NCBI RefSeq assembly: GCF_020010905.1
Contig: NZ_JAGJBY010000001.1
Location: 248,001 to 312,000 of the forward strand
From: Streptomyces acidiscabies
GTDB lineage: Bacteria > Actinomycetota > Actinomycetes > Streptomycetales > Streptomycetaceae
Length of the DNA: 64,000 nt
Direction: 5' to 3'
A program made the position numbers and the translations under genes. The notes beneath the pieces were generated by a model, which was given only the letters and a program-made list of their open reading frames with translations, ran no database searches and had not been told where the DNA came from. Each line of letters begins with the position of its first letter. The first letter of the stretch is position 1. Positions 56,706 to 64,000 of this stretch are shown in pieces.

Positions 56706-57620
56706 TCAGGGGGTGACGCGGCCGGGGGCGGAGTACACCCCCGGCTCCGCCCTCAGCCGTGCCGCGTCCTGTCCCGGGGGCAAGCCGTACTCGGTCCGGT
56801 ACTCCCGGTTGAACTGGGTAGCACTGGAGTAGCCCACCGCGTGCGCGACCTGCGCGGCGGACTCCCCCTCGCTCACCAGCCGCCGCCGCGCCTCCTGCAT
56901 CCGCAGCCGCTTCTGGTACTTCAGAGGTGTCAACCCCGTGACCGCCTTGAAATGCCGGTGCAGCCCGGCGGCACTCATGTGCGCGACGGCCGCGATCTCC
57001 TCGACACTCAGCGGCTGGTCGTACCGCTCCGTGATCCACCGCGCGGCGACCCGGACCCGGGAGGTCGCCGAGTCCGTGAGGAACGCCTCCCGCAGCAGGG
57101 GGCCGAGGTCGGTGCGCAGCAGCCGGTACAGGATCTCGCTCTCCGTGCGCGCGGCGAGGGGGCCGATGTCCTCGGGTGAGTCGAGCAGCTCCACCCAGCG
57201 GGTCACGGCGTCCACGAGCGCGGGGGTGATGGCCGTGCTGACGATCCCCTGCGGGGCGGAGCGGGCGTACTCCGCGTAGCCCTCGTAGTCCCCGTAGCTC
57301 TCAAGTTCCATGAGCAACTCGGTGACCGTGCCCGCGTCGAGCCGCAGGACGGCGGACCGGTACGGCACCTTCACCAGGTCGACGACGGCCGGCAGGTGCA
57401 GCGGCGTGAGCAGCAGCTCGCCGGGGCCCGCGATCGCGGTGACGTCCCCGGACGTGACTCTCTTCGCGCCCTCGACGACGAAGCAGATCATGGGCTCGTA
57501 GAGGCCGTCGTAGGACTTCCCCTCCTCGTCGACCCCGGAGAGCATGAGGTGGGGGACGGCTGTGTCACCCCCGGGTACTACGAGGTGACGTCCGACGGCG
57601 GCGGCGAGACGGTCGAGCAC
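56706..57620 (-). CDS. AraC-family regulator
   Basis: A protein of about 304 residues. GTG 57620 has GGGAG seven bases upstream; a TTG at 57662 has no site. The N-terminal AraC_N cupin-like sensor has PHLMLSGVDEEGKSYDGLYE, CFVVEGAKRV, AIAGPGELLLTPLHLPAVVD. The C-terminal domain has two helix-turn-helices (SVEEIAAVAHMSAAGLHRHF and GESAAQVAHAVGYSSATQFN, with EYRTEYGLPPG). It is divergent from the aldo/keto reductase gene, its likely target; the inducer is unknown. Confidence 0.87.
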   Translation of the reverse strand: MLDRLAAAVGRHLVVPGGDTAVPHLMLSGVDEEGKSYDGLYEPMICFVVEGAKRVTSGDVTAIAGPGELLLTPLHLPAVVDLVKVPYRSAVLRLDAGTVTELLMELESYGDYEGYAEYARSAPQGIVSTAITPALVDAVTRWVELLDSPEDIGPLAARTESEILYRLLRTDLGPLLREAFLTDSATSRVRVAARWITERYDQPLSVEEIAAVAHMSAAGLHRHFKAVTGLTPLKYQKRLRMQEARRRLVSEGESAAQVAHAVGYSSATQFNREYRTEYGLPPGQDAARLRAEPGVYSAPGRVTP

Positions 57621-57670
57621 GACGCGGCTCCCTTGGCTGCGGGGGCTGAGAGGATCAGGCAAGTTTATGA

Positions 57671-58738
<1,068 letters not shown>

Positions 58739-58771
58739 CGCCGGGAGCCACCGATTTACCGGTCCTGTACC

Positions 58772-59086
58772 TCAGTAGTCCGTGAGGTCGACGGTCACAT
58801 CGCAGTGCGGATCGGTGGACGGCCGATGCGTCTGCTCGTTCGCCAGGAACCCCGGCGAGACCAGGGCTCCGAGCAGACCGGGACCCGTCCTGCCGACCCG
58901 CACGTCCACACCGTACGTACGGTCCCGCTCGGGTGAACGGAAATAGAGGCGCGCGTGGTCGTCACCGGTGACCACCGCGCCGATGAACAGGGGTTTCCAG
59001 GACACGTGCGTGGTGACGAACAGGCGCGCGAGATCGAGCAACCGTTCAGCGACCACTTGCTCGGGGGAGTGCGCGGTTCGGCTCAT
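58772..59086 (-). CDS. Uncharacterised small protein
   Basis: A protein of 104 residues. It contains an N-terminal helical part (SPEQVVAERLLDLARLFVTT) and a beta-rich C-terminus (WKPLFIGAVVTGDDHARLYF, RTYGVDVRVGRTGPGLLGAL). I know no domain. It is convergent with the aldo/keto reductase and divergent from the next gene; nothing in the context gives a role. Confidence 0.6.
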   Translation of the reverse strand: MSRTAHSPEQVVAERLLDLARLFVTTHVSWKPLFIGAVVTGDDHARLYFRSPERDRTYGVDVRVGRTGPGLLGALVSPGFLANEQTHRPSTDPHCDVTVDLTDY

Positions 59087-59169
59087 GCCACCGTTCTACC
59101 GGCTCGATCCGTGGTACACCGACACCGCGCGGACTACCCGGTGTAGTCCTGCGGATGGTGAGGGGTGAC

Positions 59170-59769
59170 ATGGAACAGAACGTCCCGCAGCCGGGGGTGG
59201 TCCCTGGTGCACCGCGTACGGCGGGGACGCTCTTCGCCGCGCTCTACGGCGAGCACACCCCGCACCCCTGGCACGACCCCGAGAACGACCCCTACCAGCT
59301 CTTTCATCAGCGCTCGCTCGCCATGGGGTGGCTGGACACGCTGTGGGGGATGAACGACGCCGGCATCGGGCATCCGCAACATGCCGCCGGAAACCCGGAG
59401 TTGATCGCCTGGTTCCAGGTCGGGGCGGCTGCGGTGAGCGGGGAGCGGCCGTTGCCGGTGCGGGCGTTTCTGGGGTGTGTCGGGAGTGTGGTGGAGCGGA
59501 TCGGGGCCGCGGACGTCTCCGTCGTCCAGCTTCTGCTTCCGCTCGGGTCGATCGACGTCGCCTCGCGGCCCGCGTACGCGACCGTGCCCTCGATGCTGGC
59601 GCGGGAGTGGTTCCGGGCAGGGGATCCGGCGGCGCGGACGCCCGTGGAGGTGGTCGTCGGCAGCGGGCGGGACGAGGTAATCGGGGAGCTGCCGCGCCAC
59701 CTCGCCGAGCTCGCCGCGCGGCTCGGTGCCCGCGAGCCTCTGCTCGTCGCCGTCAGTCGTACTACCTGA
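59170..59769 (+). CDS. Uncharacterised protein
   Basis: A protein of 199 residues. ATG 59170 has GAGGGG upstream; ATG 59155 is less likely. It opens with a segment rich in His and Pro (AALYGEHTPHPWHDPENDPY, FHQRSLAMGWLDTLWGMND), then PELIAWFQVGAAAVSGERPL and PVEVVVGSGRDEVIGELPRH. I do not recognise it. No signal peptide or membrane helix is seen. The stop overlaps a GTACTAC-CTGAG repeat shared with the convergent gene. Confidence 0.6.
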   Translation: MEQNVPQPGVVPGAPRTAGTLFAALYGEHTPHPWHDPENDPYQLFHQRSLAMGWLDTLWGMNDAGIGHPQHAAGNPELIAWFQVGAAAVSGERPLPVRAFLGCVGSVVERIGAADVSVVQLLLPLGSIDVASRPAYATVPSMLAREWFRAGDPAARTPVEVVVGSGRDEVIGELPRHLAELAARLGAREPLLVAVSRTT

Positions 59770-59772
59770 GAG

Positions 59773-60033
59773 CTACCGGGGTCGCTTCTTCCCGTCCAGT
59801 TCGTCCCACCACTCGTCGGACTTGGGGTCCCCCGACGGGTCGTCCCACCACCGGTCCTCGGGGCCCCGCCGGTTCGCCACGATCGCCGCGAGCGGGGGGA
59901 TGACCATGGCCACCACGCACATCCCCACGGCCACCGGCATCGACCAGATCCGCACCACGCTCCAGGCGAGGACGAAGAGGCCGATGCAGGTGGCCATCAT
60001 GGCGAAGTACACGTGTCGCCGCCGTGCGTACAT
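59773..60033 (-). CDS. DUF3099-family membrane protein
   Basis: A protein of 86 residues, the usual length for DUF3099 proteins. Two transmembrane helices (YFAMMATCIGLFVLAWSVVR and MPVAVGMCVVAMVIPPLAAI) and an acidic Trp-rich tail (RGPEDRWWDDPSGDPKSDEW) are typical. The gene is conserved in streptomycetes; the function is unknown. Confidence 0.85.
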   Translation of the reverse strand: MYARRRHVYFAMMATCIGLFVLAWSVVRIWSMPVAVGMCVVAMVIPPLAAIVANRRGPEDRWWDDPSGDPKSDEWWDELDGKKRPR

Positions 60034-60059
60034 ACCTCAAGGGTAGGTCCGTGGAGCTA

Positions 60060-60899
60060 TCAGGCGCCCAGGTAGACCGGGGCCTTCTGCTTCTGGCCGT
60101 AGACGTAGCCGCTGAGGGTCCCGTTACTGGTCAGAACGACGATCGTGGCGTCGTCCTGGAGTACTACGGGTCGTGCGGGGGCGTAGACGACAGGGAAGGT
60201 GCCGTGGCCCGTGGTGCCCTGGGCCCCGTACCCCTTCTTCTTGTCGTGGACGAGCTTCACCTTGACGCCGTTGACCAGCTTGTACCGCCCCAGCTTGGCC
60301 TTCGGCCCGGCGACGCCGGTCCAGGTGAGGGTCTCCCCGGAGGAGATGAGGACGAACGTGCGGTTGCCGACGACCGCCGCGCCGGAGCGGACGTTCGCGT
60401 CGACGAAGGACACGAGCTTGTTGTCCTTGAAGACGCGGGCCTGGTAGTGCTGGTCGGCGACCTTGAAGATCTGCGCGCGCTGGTGGGCGTCGAGCTTCTG
60501 CGTGCGCACCAGCTTGCCCTTCTGCGTGCAGCTCGCGCTCAGCGCCGGGAACGCGACCGACTTCCACGGCGTCGGCCCACCCTGGCTGCGCTGCTGGAAG
60601 ACCGGCTTCGCGCTCAGCACACCGTTGATCCTGATGCCGACGGAGAGGTTCGCCGACTTGCTCTGGTCGACGCGGGCCACGAAGCGGCCCTTGTTGTCGA
60701 CGAGCGTCGCCGACGCACCGTTGTCGGCGCTGCTGACGAGCTTCACCTTGAACCCGGCACCGTACGCCGACGCGACGGTGGCCGTACCGACACAGTTGGC
60801 CGCTTCGGTCTTGGTGGTGGCATGGGCGGTGGTGATGGTGCCGACCCCGACCCCCGTGAGGGCGAGGGCGGCGACGGCTGCGCGAAGCGCGATACGCAT
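60060..60899 (-). CDS. Secreted protein, unknown function
   Basis: A protein of 279 residues. ATG 60899 follows GGGAG; longer starts lack a site. The signal peptide (LRAAVAALALTGVGVGTITTAHA) ends with an AHA cleavage site near residue 26. The mature region is beta-rich and basic: GFKVKLVSSADNGASATLVD, KGRFVARVDQSKSANLSVGI, GETLTWTGVAGPKAKLGRYK and VVLTSNGTLSGYVYGQKQKA. It should be exported. The upstream gap ends with the GTACTAC-type terminator hairpin. Confidence 0.7.
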   Translation of the reverse strand: MRIALRAAVAALALTGVGVGTITTAHATTKTEAANCVGTATVASAYGAGFKVKLVSSADNGASATLVDNKGRFVARVDQSKSANLSVGIRINGVLSAKPVFQQRSQGGPTPWKSVAFPALSASCTQKGKLVRTQKLDAHQRAQIFKVADQHYQARVFKDNKLVSFVDANVRSGAAVVGNRTFVLISSGETLTWTGVAGPKAKLGRYKLVNGVKVKLVHDKKKGYGAQGTTGHGTFPVVYAPARPVVLQDDATIVVLTSNGTLSGYVYGQKQKAPVYLGA

Positions 60900-61041
60900 G
60901 AGAACTCCCGGCATGTTTTCTGTTGTCAAGCGGCCCCTGTGACCTGCGAGAACAACGTTATGCACGCGGTTCCCCGGAATCATCGACTCCCTGTCACGGA
61001 ATCGTGACAGCCGGTACGAACGTACTCCTGAGCAGCACGAA

Positions 61042-61072
61042 GGGCCGTACCCGAGTACTACGGGTACGGCCC
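61042..61072 (-). terminator. Hairpin terminator of sulfurtransferase-DUF1416 operon
   Basis: GGGCCGTACCCG pairs perfectly with CGGGTACGGCCC around AGTACTA, 18 bases after the DUF1416 stop. The loop and arms carry the GTACTAC/GTAC motif. Confidence 0.7.
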
Positions 61073-61089
61073 TGAGGGTCGAACGTCGC

Positions 61090-61377
61090 TCAGACCGCGA
61101 TCGCGACCTCCGCCAGACCGCCCTGCTGGGCGACGACCGTGCGGTCGGCCGTGGCGCCGGGGACGAGGGCGCGGACGGTCCAGGTGCCTTCGGCCGCGTA
61201 GAAGCGGAACTGGCCCGTGGCCGAGGTGGGGACCTCCGCCGTGAACTCGCCGGTCGAGTCCAGGAGACGGACGTAACCGGTCACCGGCTCACCGTCACGC
61301 GTCACCTGGCCCTGGATCGTGGTCTCACCGGGCTTGATCGTCGAGGCGTCCGGGCCGCCGGCCTTCGCTCCACACAT
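61090..61377 (-). CDS. DUF1416 protein
   Basis: A protein of 95 residues with the carboxypeptidase-regulatory-like beta-sandwich of DUF1416: MCGAKAGGPDASTIKPGETT, GQVTRDGEPVTGYVRLLDST and WTVRALVPGATADRTVV. The early Cys (CGAK) is conserved and could carry a persulfide. It follows the sulfurtransferase gene in actinobacteria, as here, so it probably takes part in sulfur transfer. Confidence 0.9.
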   Translation of the reverse strand: MCGAKAGGPDASTIKPGETTIQGQVTRDGEPVTGYVRLLDSTGEFTAEVPTSATGQFRFYAAEGTWTVRALVPGATADRTVVAQQGGLAEVAIAV

Positions 61378-61414
61378 GCTGCTACTCCAGTACTAGGTCG
61401 GGACTACCTGAGAG

Positions 61415-62254
61415 CTACTTGTTGGCGCCGAGCTCGATCGGGACGCCGACGAGGCTGCCGTACTCGGTCCAGGAACCGTCGTAGTTCTTGACGTTCTCGA
61501 CACCGAGCAGCTCGTGCAGGACGAACCAGGTCAGCGCGGAGCGCTCACCGATCCGGCAGTACGCGATCGTGTCCTTCGCGAGGTCGACCTGCTCCTCGGC
61601 GTACAGCTCCTTCAGCTCGTCGTCCGACTTGAAGGTGCCGTCGTCGTTCGCGTTCTTCGACCACGGGATGTTGCGCGCGGACGGGACGTGGCCCGGACGC
61701 TGCGACTGCTCCTGCGGCAGGTGCGCGGGGGCGAGCAGCTTGCCGGAGAACTCGTCGGGCGAGCGCACGTCGACCAGGTTCTGCGAGCCGATCGCGGCGA
61801 CGACGTCGTCACGGTAGGCGCGGATCGCCGTGTTCTGCGGCTTCGCCTTGTAGTCGGTGGCGGTCCGGACGGGGACCTCCTCGACCAGCTCGCGCGCGTC
61901 CAGCTCCCACTTCTTGCGGCCACCGTCGAGCAGCTTCACGTTCTCGTGGCCGTACAGCTTGAAGTACCAATAGGCGTACGACGCGAACCAGTTGTTGTTG
62001 CCGCCGTACAGGATCACCAGCGTGTCGTTGGCGATGCCCTTCGCGGACAGGAGCTTCTCGAAGCCCTCCTGGTCGACGAAGTCGCGGCGGACCGGGTCCT
62101 GGAGGTCCTTCGTCCAGTCGATCCGGATCGCGTTACGGATGTGGTTCTTCTCGTACGCGGCCGTGTCCTCGTCGACCTCGACGATCGCGATGTCGGCGTT
62201 GTCGAGATTGGCCTCGACCCAGTCTGCGTCGACCAGGACGTCGCTGCGGCTCAT
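61415..62254 (-). CDS. Thiosulfate sulfurtransferase (rhodanese, CysA/SseA type)
   Basis: A protein of 279 residues with two rhodanese domains: DWVEANLDNADIAIVEVDED to FASYAYWYFKLYGHENVKLL, and NLVDVRSPDEFSGKLLAPAH with the active Cys loop AYCRIGERSALTW. The CRIGERS loop suggests thiosulfate or mercaptopyruvate sulfurtransferase. GGAGGAGAAC precedes the ATG. It forms an operon with DUF1416. A Cys-rich leader peptide (62373-62480) precedes it, implying cysteine-supply control. Confidence 0.92.
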   Translation of the reverse strand: MSRSDVLVDADWVEANLDNADIAIVEVDEDTAAYEKNHIRNAIRIDWTKDLQDPVRRDFVDQEGFEKLLSAKGIANDTLVILYGGNNNWFASYAYWYFKLYGHENVKLLDGGRKKWELDARELVEEVPVRTATDYKAKPQNTAIRAYRDDVVAAIGSQNLVDVRSPDEFSGKLLAPAHLPQEQSQRPGHVPSARNIPWSKNANDDGTFKSDDELKELYAEEQVDLAKDTIAYCRIGERSALTWFVLHELLGVENVKNYDGSWTEYGSLVGVPIELGANK

Positions 62255-62372
62255 GCTCGTTCTCCTCCGGGGCAGTTGCGGCGGGGGTGTGCGAAGTGCG
62301 GTTGCGGGCGCGCCAGTTGCCGTTACAGAGACGGGGGCGGCGCGCGATGCCCAGAAAAAGGGCCGGCGAGTT

Positions 62373-62480
62373 TCAGGAAGCGATACAGAGCATGGCGGCG
62401 ACGCGGCACAGGTCGACTGCCCGCCGCTTCGTGAGATCCGCCTGACCCCGCGACCGGGGGGCGCTCAAATAGCACTGCAT
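62373..62480 (-). CDS. Cys-rich leader peptide upstream of sulfurtransferase (Ms5788A-like)
   Basis: A 35-residue peptide from ATG 62480, ending in DLTKRRAVDLCRVAAMLCIA then S. The LTKRRAVDLCR...MLC pattern matches the putative leader peptides known before cysteine-related genes in actinobacteria. It is 118 bp upstream of the sulfurtransferase start on the same strand. Ribosome stalling at Cys codons when cysteine is low is the likely mode of control. The exact start is uncertain because no strong ribosome site is visible. Confidence 0.7.
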   Translation of the reverse strand: MQCYLSAPRSRGQADLTKRRAVDLCRVAAMLCIAS

Positions 62481-62683
62481 GGACTCGATCGTAGGGACGG
62501 ATCGGGCATGCTGTCACCGGTGTGTCGTATGGCGAGACGCGATCGTCCGGATACCGAGACCGATCACGCTCCAGGTGGCGCCCGGGGGGTACCTGAGTAC
62601 TACCCGTCTAATACCCGGGGGGGTCCCGTATCTATGGTTCGGACACCCCCGTCTCGCCCCTCGGACGTAGAGCCTTACGCCCC

Positions 62684-63421
62684 CTACCCCGCGAGTCGTA
62701 CGTTCGAACCCTTCACCGTGATCTCCACGCCGCTCTGCGCCGGGGTCACCTTGTCGAGCTGGATGCCGCCCGGCAGGTTCTCGATCTTCTGCTCGAAGTC
62801 GGTGATCTTGCGGGCCTCGTTCTCGGGGGCGTCCACACCGCCGAAGCTGGGCAGGTCGTCGGCGTGCACGCGGACGGTGTCACCGTCGACGGTCACCGAG
62901 CTGAGGACGTACACCGGCTGGGGCAGCTTCGTGCCGAGCACCGTCGCCTCGACGGCGACCTTGATCTTGCCGTTGCCGCCGTCCGACAGGCCCACGACCT
63001 CGGCCTCCACGCCCTCCATGACCCGCGTCGGCTCCGACTTCGCGGCCTTCAGCAGCTCCGCGTACGAGATGCTCGCGGTGCCCGTCGCGGACGCCGCCGT
63101 CGCCGAGCTGAAGCTGGAGTCGAAGTCGACGCCCTTCATGCTGGCCTTGAGGTCGTCGATGCGGATGCTGCCGCTGCTCGTGCCCGTCGCCGCGTCGTAC
63201 TGCTTGATGCCGACCTCGACGTCGTCGAGCTGCCCGCCGAGCGCCTGCGTGAGGAACGGGAAGCCCTTGATGGACACGTCCGGCGTCGCCGCGAGCCCCT
63301 CGGTCGTCTTCAGCTTGTCGGCGGCCTCGCCCTCGGCGAAGTTCACCGCCAGCCGGTCGGCGAGCACGAACAGCCCGCCCAGGACGACGACAACGATCAG
63401 AAGTATGCGAAGGCCGCGCAT
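62684..63421 (-). CDS. LmeA-like phospholipid-binding protein (DUF2993)
   Basis: A protein of 245 residues. ATG 63421 has GGGGGAA upstream. An N-terminal hydrophobic anchor (RILLIVVVVLGGLFVLADRL) precedes the DUF2993 tubular lipid-binding domain: AATPDVSIKGFPFLTQALGG, QLDDVEVGIKQYDAATGTSS, and KITDFEQKIENLPGGIQLDK. DUF2993 proteins bind lipids, as LmeA does in mycobacterial lipomannan assembly. It should be membrane-tethered on the outer face. The large upstream gap has GTACTACC repeats. Confidence 0.85.
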   Translation of the reverse strand: MRGLRILLIVVVVLGGLFVLADRLAVNFAEGEAADKLKTTEGLAATPDVSIKGFPFLTQALGGQLDDVEVGIKQYDAATGTSSGSIRIDDLKASMKGVDFDSSFSSATAASATGTASISYAELLKAAKSEPTRVMEGVEAEVVGLSDGGNGKIKVAVEATVLGTKLPQPVYVLSSVTVDGDTVRVHADDLPSFGGVDAPENEARKITDFEQKIENLPGGIQLDKVTPAQSGVEITVKGSNVRLAG

Positions 63422-63563
63422 TGCTGTGGTTCCCCCAGTGAGTGCCGACCGGGGGCGCATGAGACCCCTGGTCCTTACGGCCACCCACGGTAACCCTCAG
63501 GGCAAGGGGGTTCCGGAAACTGTCGAGGGGCTGTGACAGTGAGCAGCCCCCGCGCGCGTACGG

Positions 63564-64000
63564 CTATCCCAGCGCCCGGCCCAGGACGTACACCGCCGGT
63601 GCCGCCAGCGCGAGCGGGAGGGCCACGCCCGCCGTGAAGTGCACGAACCGCGACGGGTAGTCGTAGCTCGCGACCCGGTGGCCGATCAGCGCGCAGGCCG
63701 CCGCACCCGCGCCCACCAGGGCGCCCGCCGTGCCCACGTCCGTCATGCCGCCGACCGCGATGCCCGCGCCGGCCGCTGCCAGGAGGGAGACGACGACCGA
63801 CGCCGGGGTCGGGAGCGGCAACGCGCGCGCGAGGATCGCGACGGCGACCGCTGCGGCGCCCACCGACGTCGCGTCCGAGTCCGCGCCCAGGTAGCCCGTC
63901 GCGACGATCGCCAGCGCGCTGCTCGCGACGGTGGCCATCAGGCCGTACATGCGCTCGTCGGGGTCCGCGTGGGAGCGGAGCTGGAGGATCAGGCAGAGCA
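63564..64000 (-). CDS. Polytopic membrane protein (5' end outside window)
   Basis: The frame stays open to the window edge, so at least 144 residues are visible (from LCLILQLRSHADPDERMYGL). At least four hydrophobic helices appear: LMATVASSALAIVATGYLGA, VGAAAVAVAILARALPLPTP, SVVVSLLAAAGAGIAVGGMT and FVHFTAGVALPLALAAPAVY. There is no recognisable family. The true start may lie beyond 64000. Confidence 0.7.
   Translation of the reverse strand, partial: LCLILQLRSHADPDERMYGLMATVASSALAIVATGYLGADSDATSVGAAAVAVAILARALPLPTPASVVVSLLAAAGAGIAVGGMTDVGTAGALVGAGAAACALIGHRVASYDYPSRFVHFTAGVALPLALAAPAVYVLGRALG

Noticed and set aside
62323..62517. 64-residue minus-strand frame over the leader region
   Set aside because: The alternative frame gives the conserved Cys-rich leader peptide; this one is Arg/Pro-rich with no known pattern.

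Overview
The window is chromosomal DNA of a Streptomyces or very close relative. The GC content is very high with strong third-position bias, GTG and TTG starts are common, TTA codons are rare, and there are streptomycete hallmarks: a SARP regulator, XRE-DUF5753/DUF397 pairs, RsiG, a Nur-like Fur protein, TerB/TerD, Spo0M and probable leaderless mRNAs. I see no rRNA, tRNA, CRISPR array, insertion sequence or origin.

Layout. 0-5 kb: the start of a SARP regulator diverges from an AfsR-like NB-ARC/TPR gene that is cut by an in-frame TGA. A two-gene GT-B-like operon follows, preceded by 11-bp phased repeats of the kind SARPs bind. 4.9-18 kb: two CNNM/CorC transporters, a Spo0M-TatA pair, CtaG, lipoproteins, TerB, a secreted serine protease, an XRE/DUF397 pair with an RsbW-like kinase, an M56/BlaI pair and TerD. 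Spo0M, TerB and TerD share an inverted repeat about 60-80 bp before their starts. 18.6-25.1 kb: an accessory island with a five-gene overlapping operon (TIR protein, STAND-like ATPase, membrane protein, unknown protein, small HTH protein) behind an XRE-TPR regulator. 25-35 kb: a pectate lyase, an F420-type oxidoreductase, a HelD-like ATPase, a GbsR/MarR regulator and a DUF4097-ABC exporter-TetR cluster. 35-42 kb: three paralogous GntR-type regulators, two tiny membrane proteins, a HAD phosphatase and a protein with two kinase-like domains. 42-51 kb: a core segment (Eis-like GNAT, RsiG, Dtd, YgfZ, Nur, nitrobindin) interrupted by a module of two nucleoside-phosphorylase-like proteins around an NB-ARC/TPR protein. 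51-64 kb: a three-gene membrane-anchored operon, a second XRE/DUF397 locus, DsrE, DUF4232, AraC, an aldo/keto reductase, and the CysA-type sulfurtransferase-DUF1416 operon with a Cys-rich leader peptide, then LmeA-like and membrane proteins.

Main points. The window holds three NLR-like (STAND) loci. In two of them the N-terminus of the ATPase carries a short motif that is repeated at the C-terminus of the neighbouring putative effector: TIR in one case, two phosphorylase-like proteins in the other. This is the arrangement known for amyloid signalling motifs, including the RHIM-like BASS families. TTA codons, which need the developmental tRNA bldA, occur in all three loci and hardly elsewhere, suggesting that these conflict systems are tied to differentiation. 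Other leads are a Ter/Spo0M operator, leaderless GntR/small-membrane-protein modules, and an abundant GTACTAC-type dispersed repeat.
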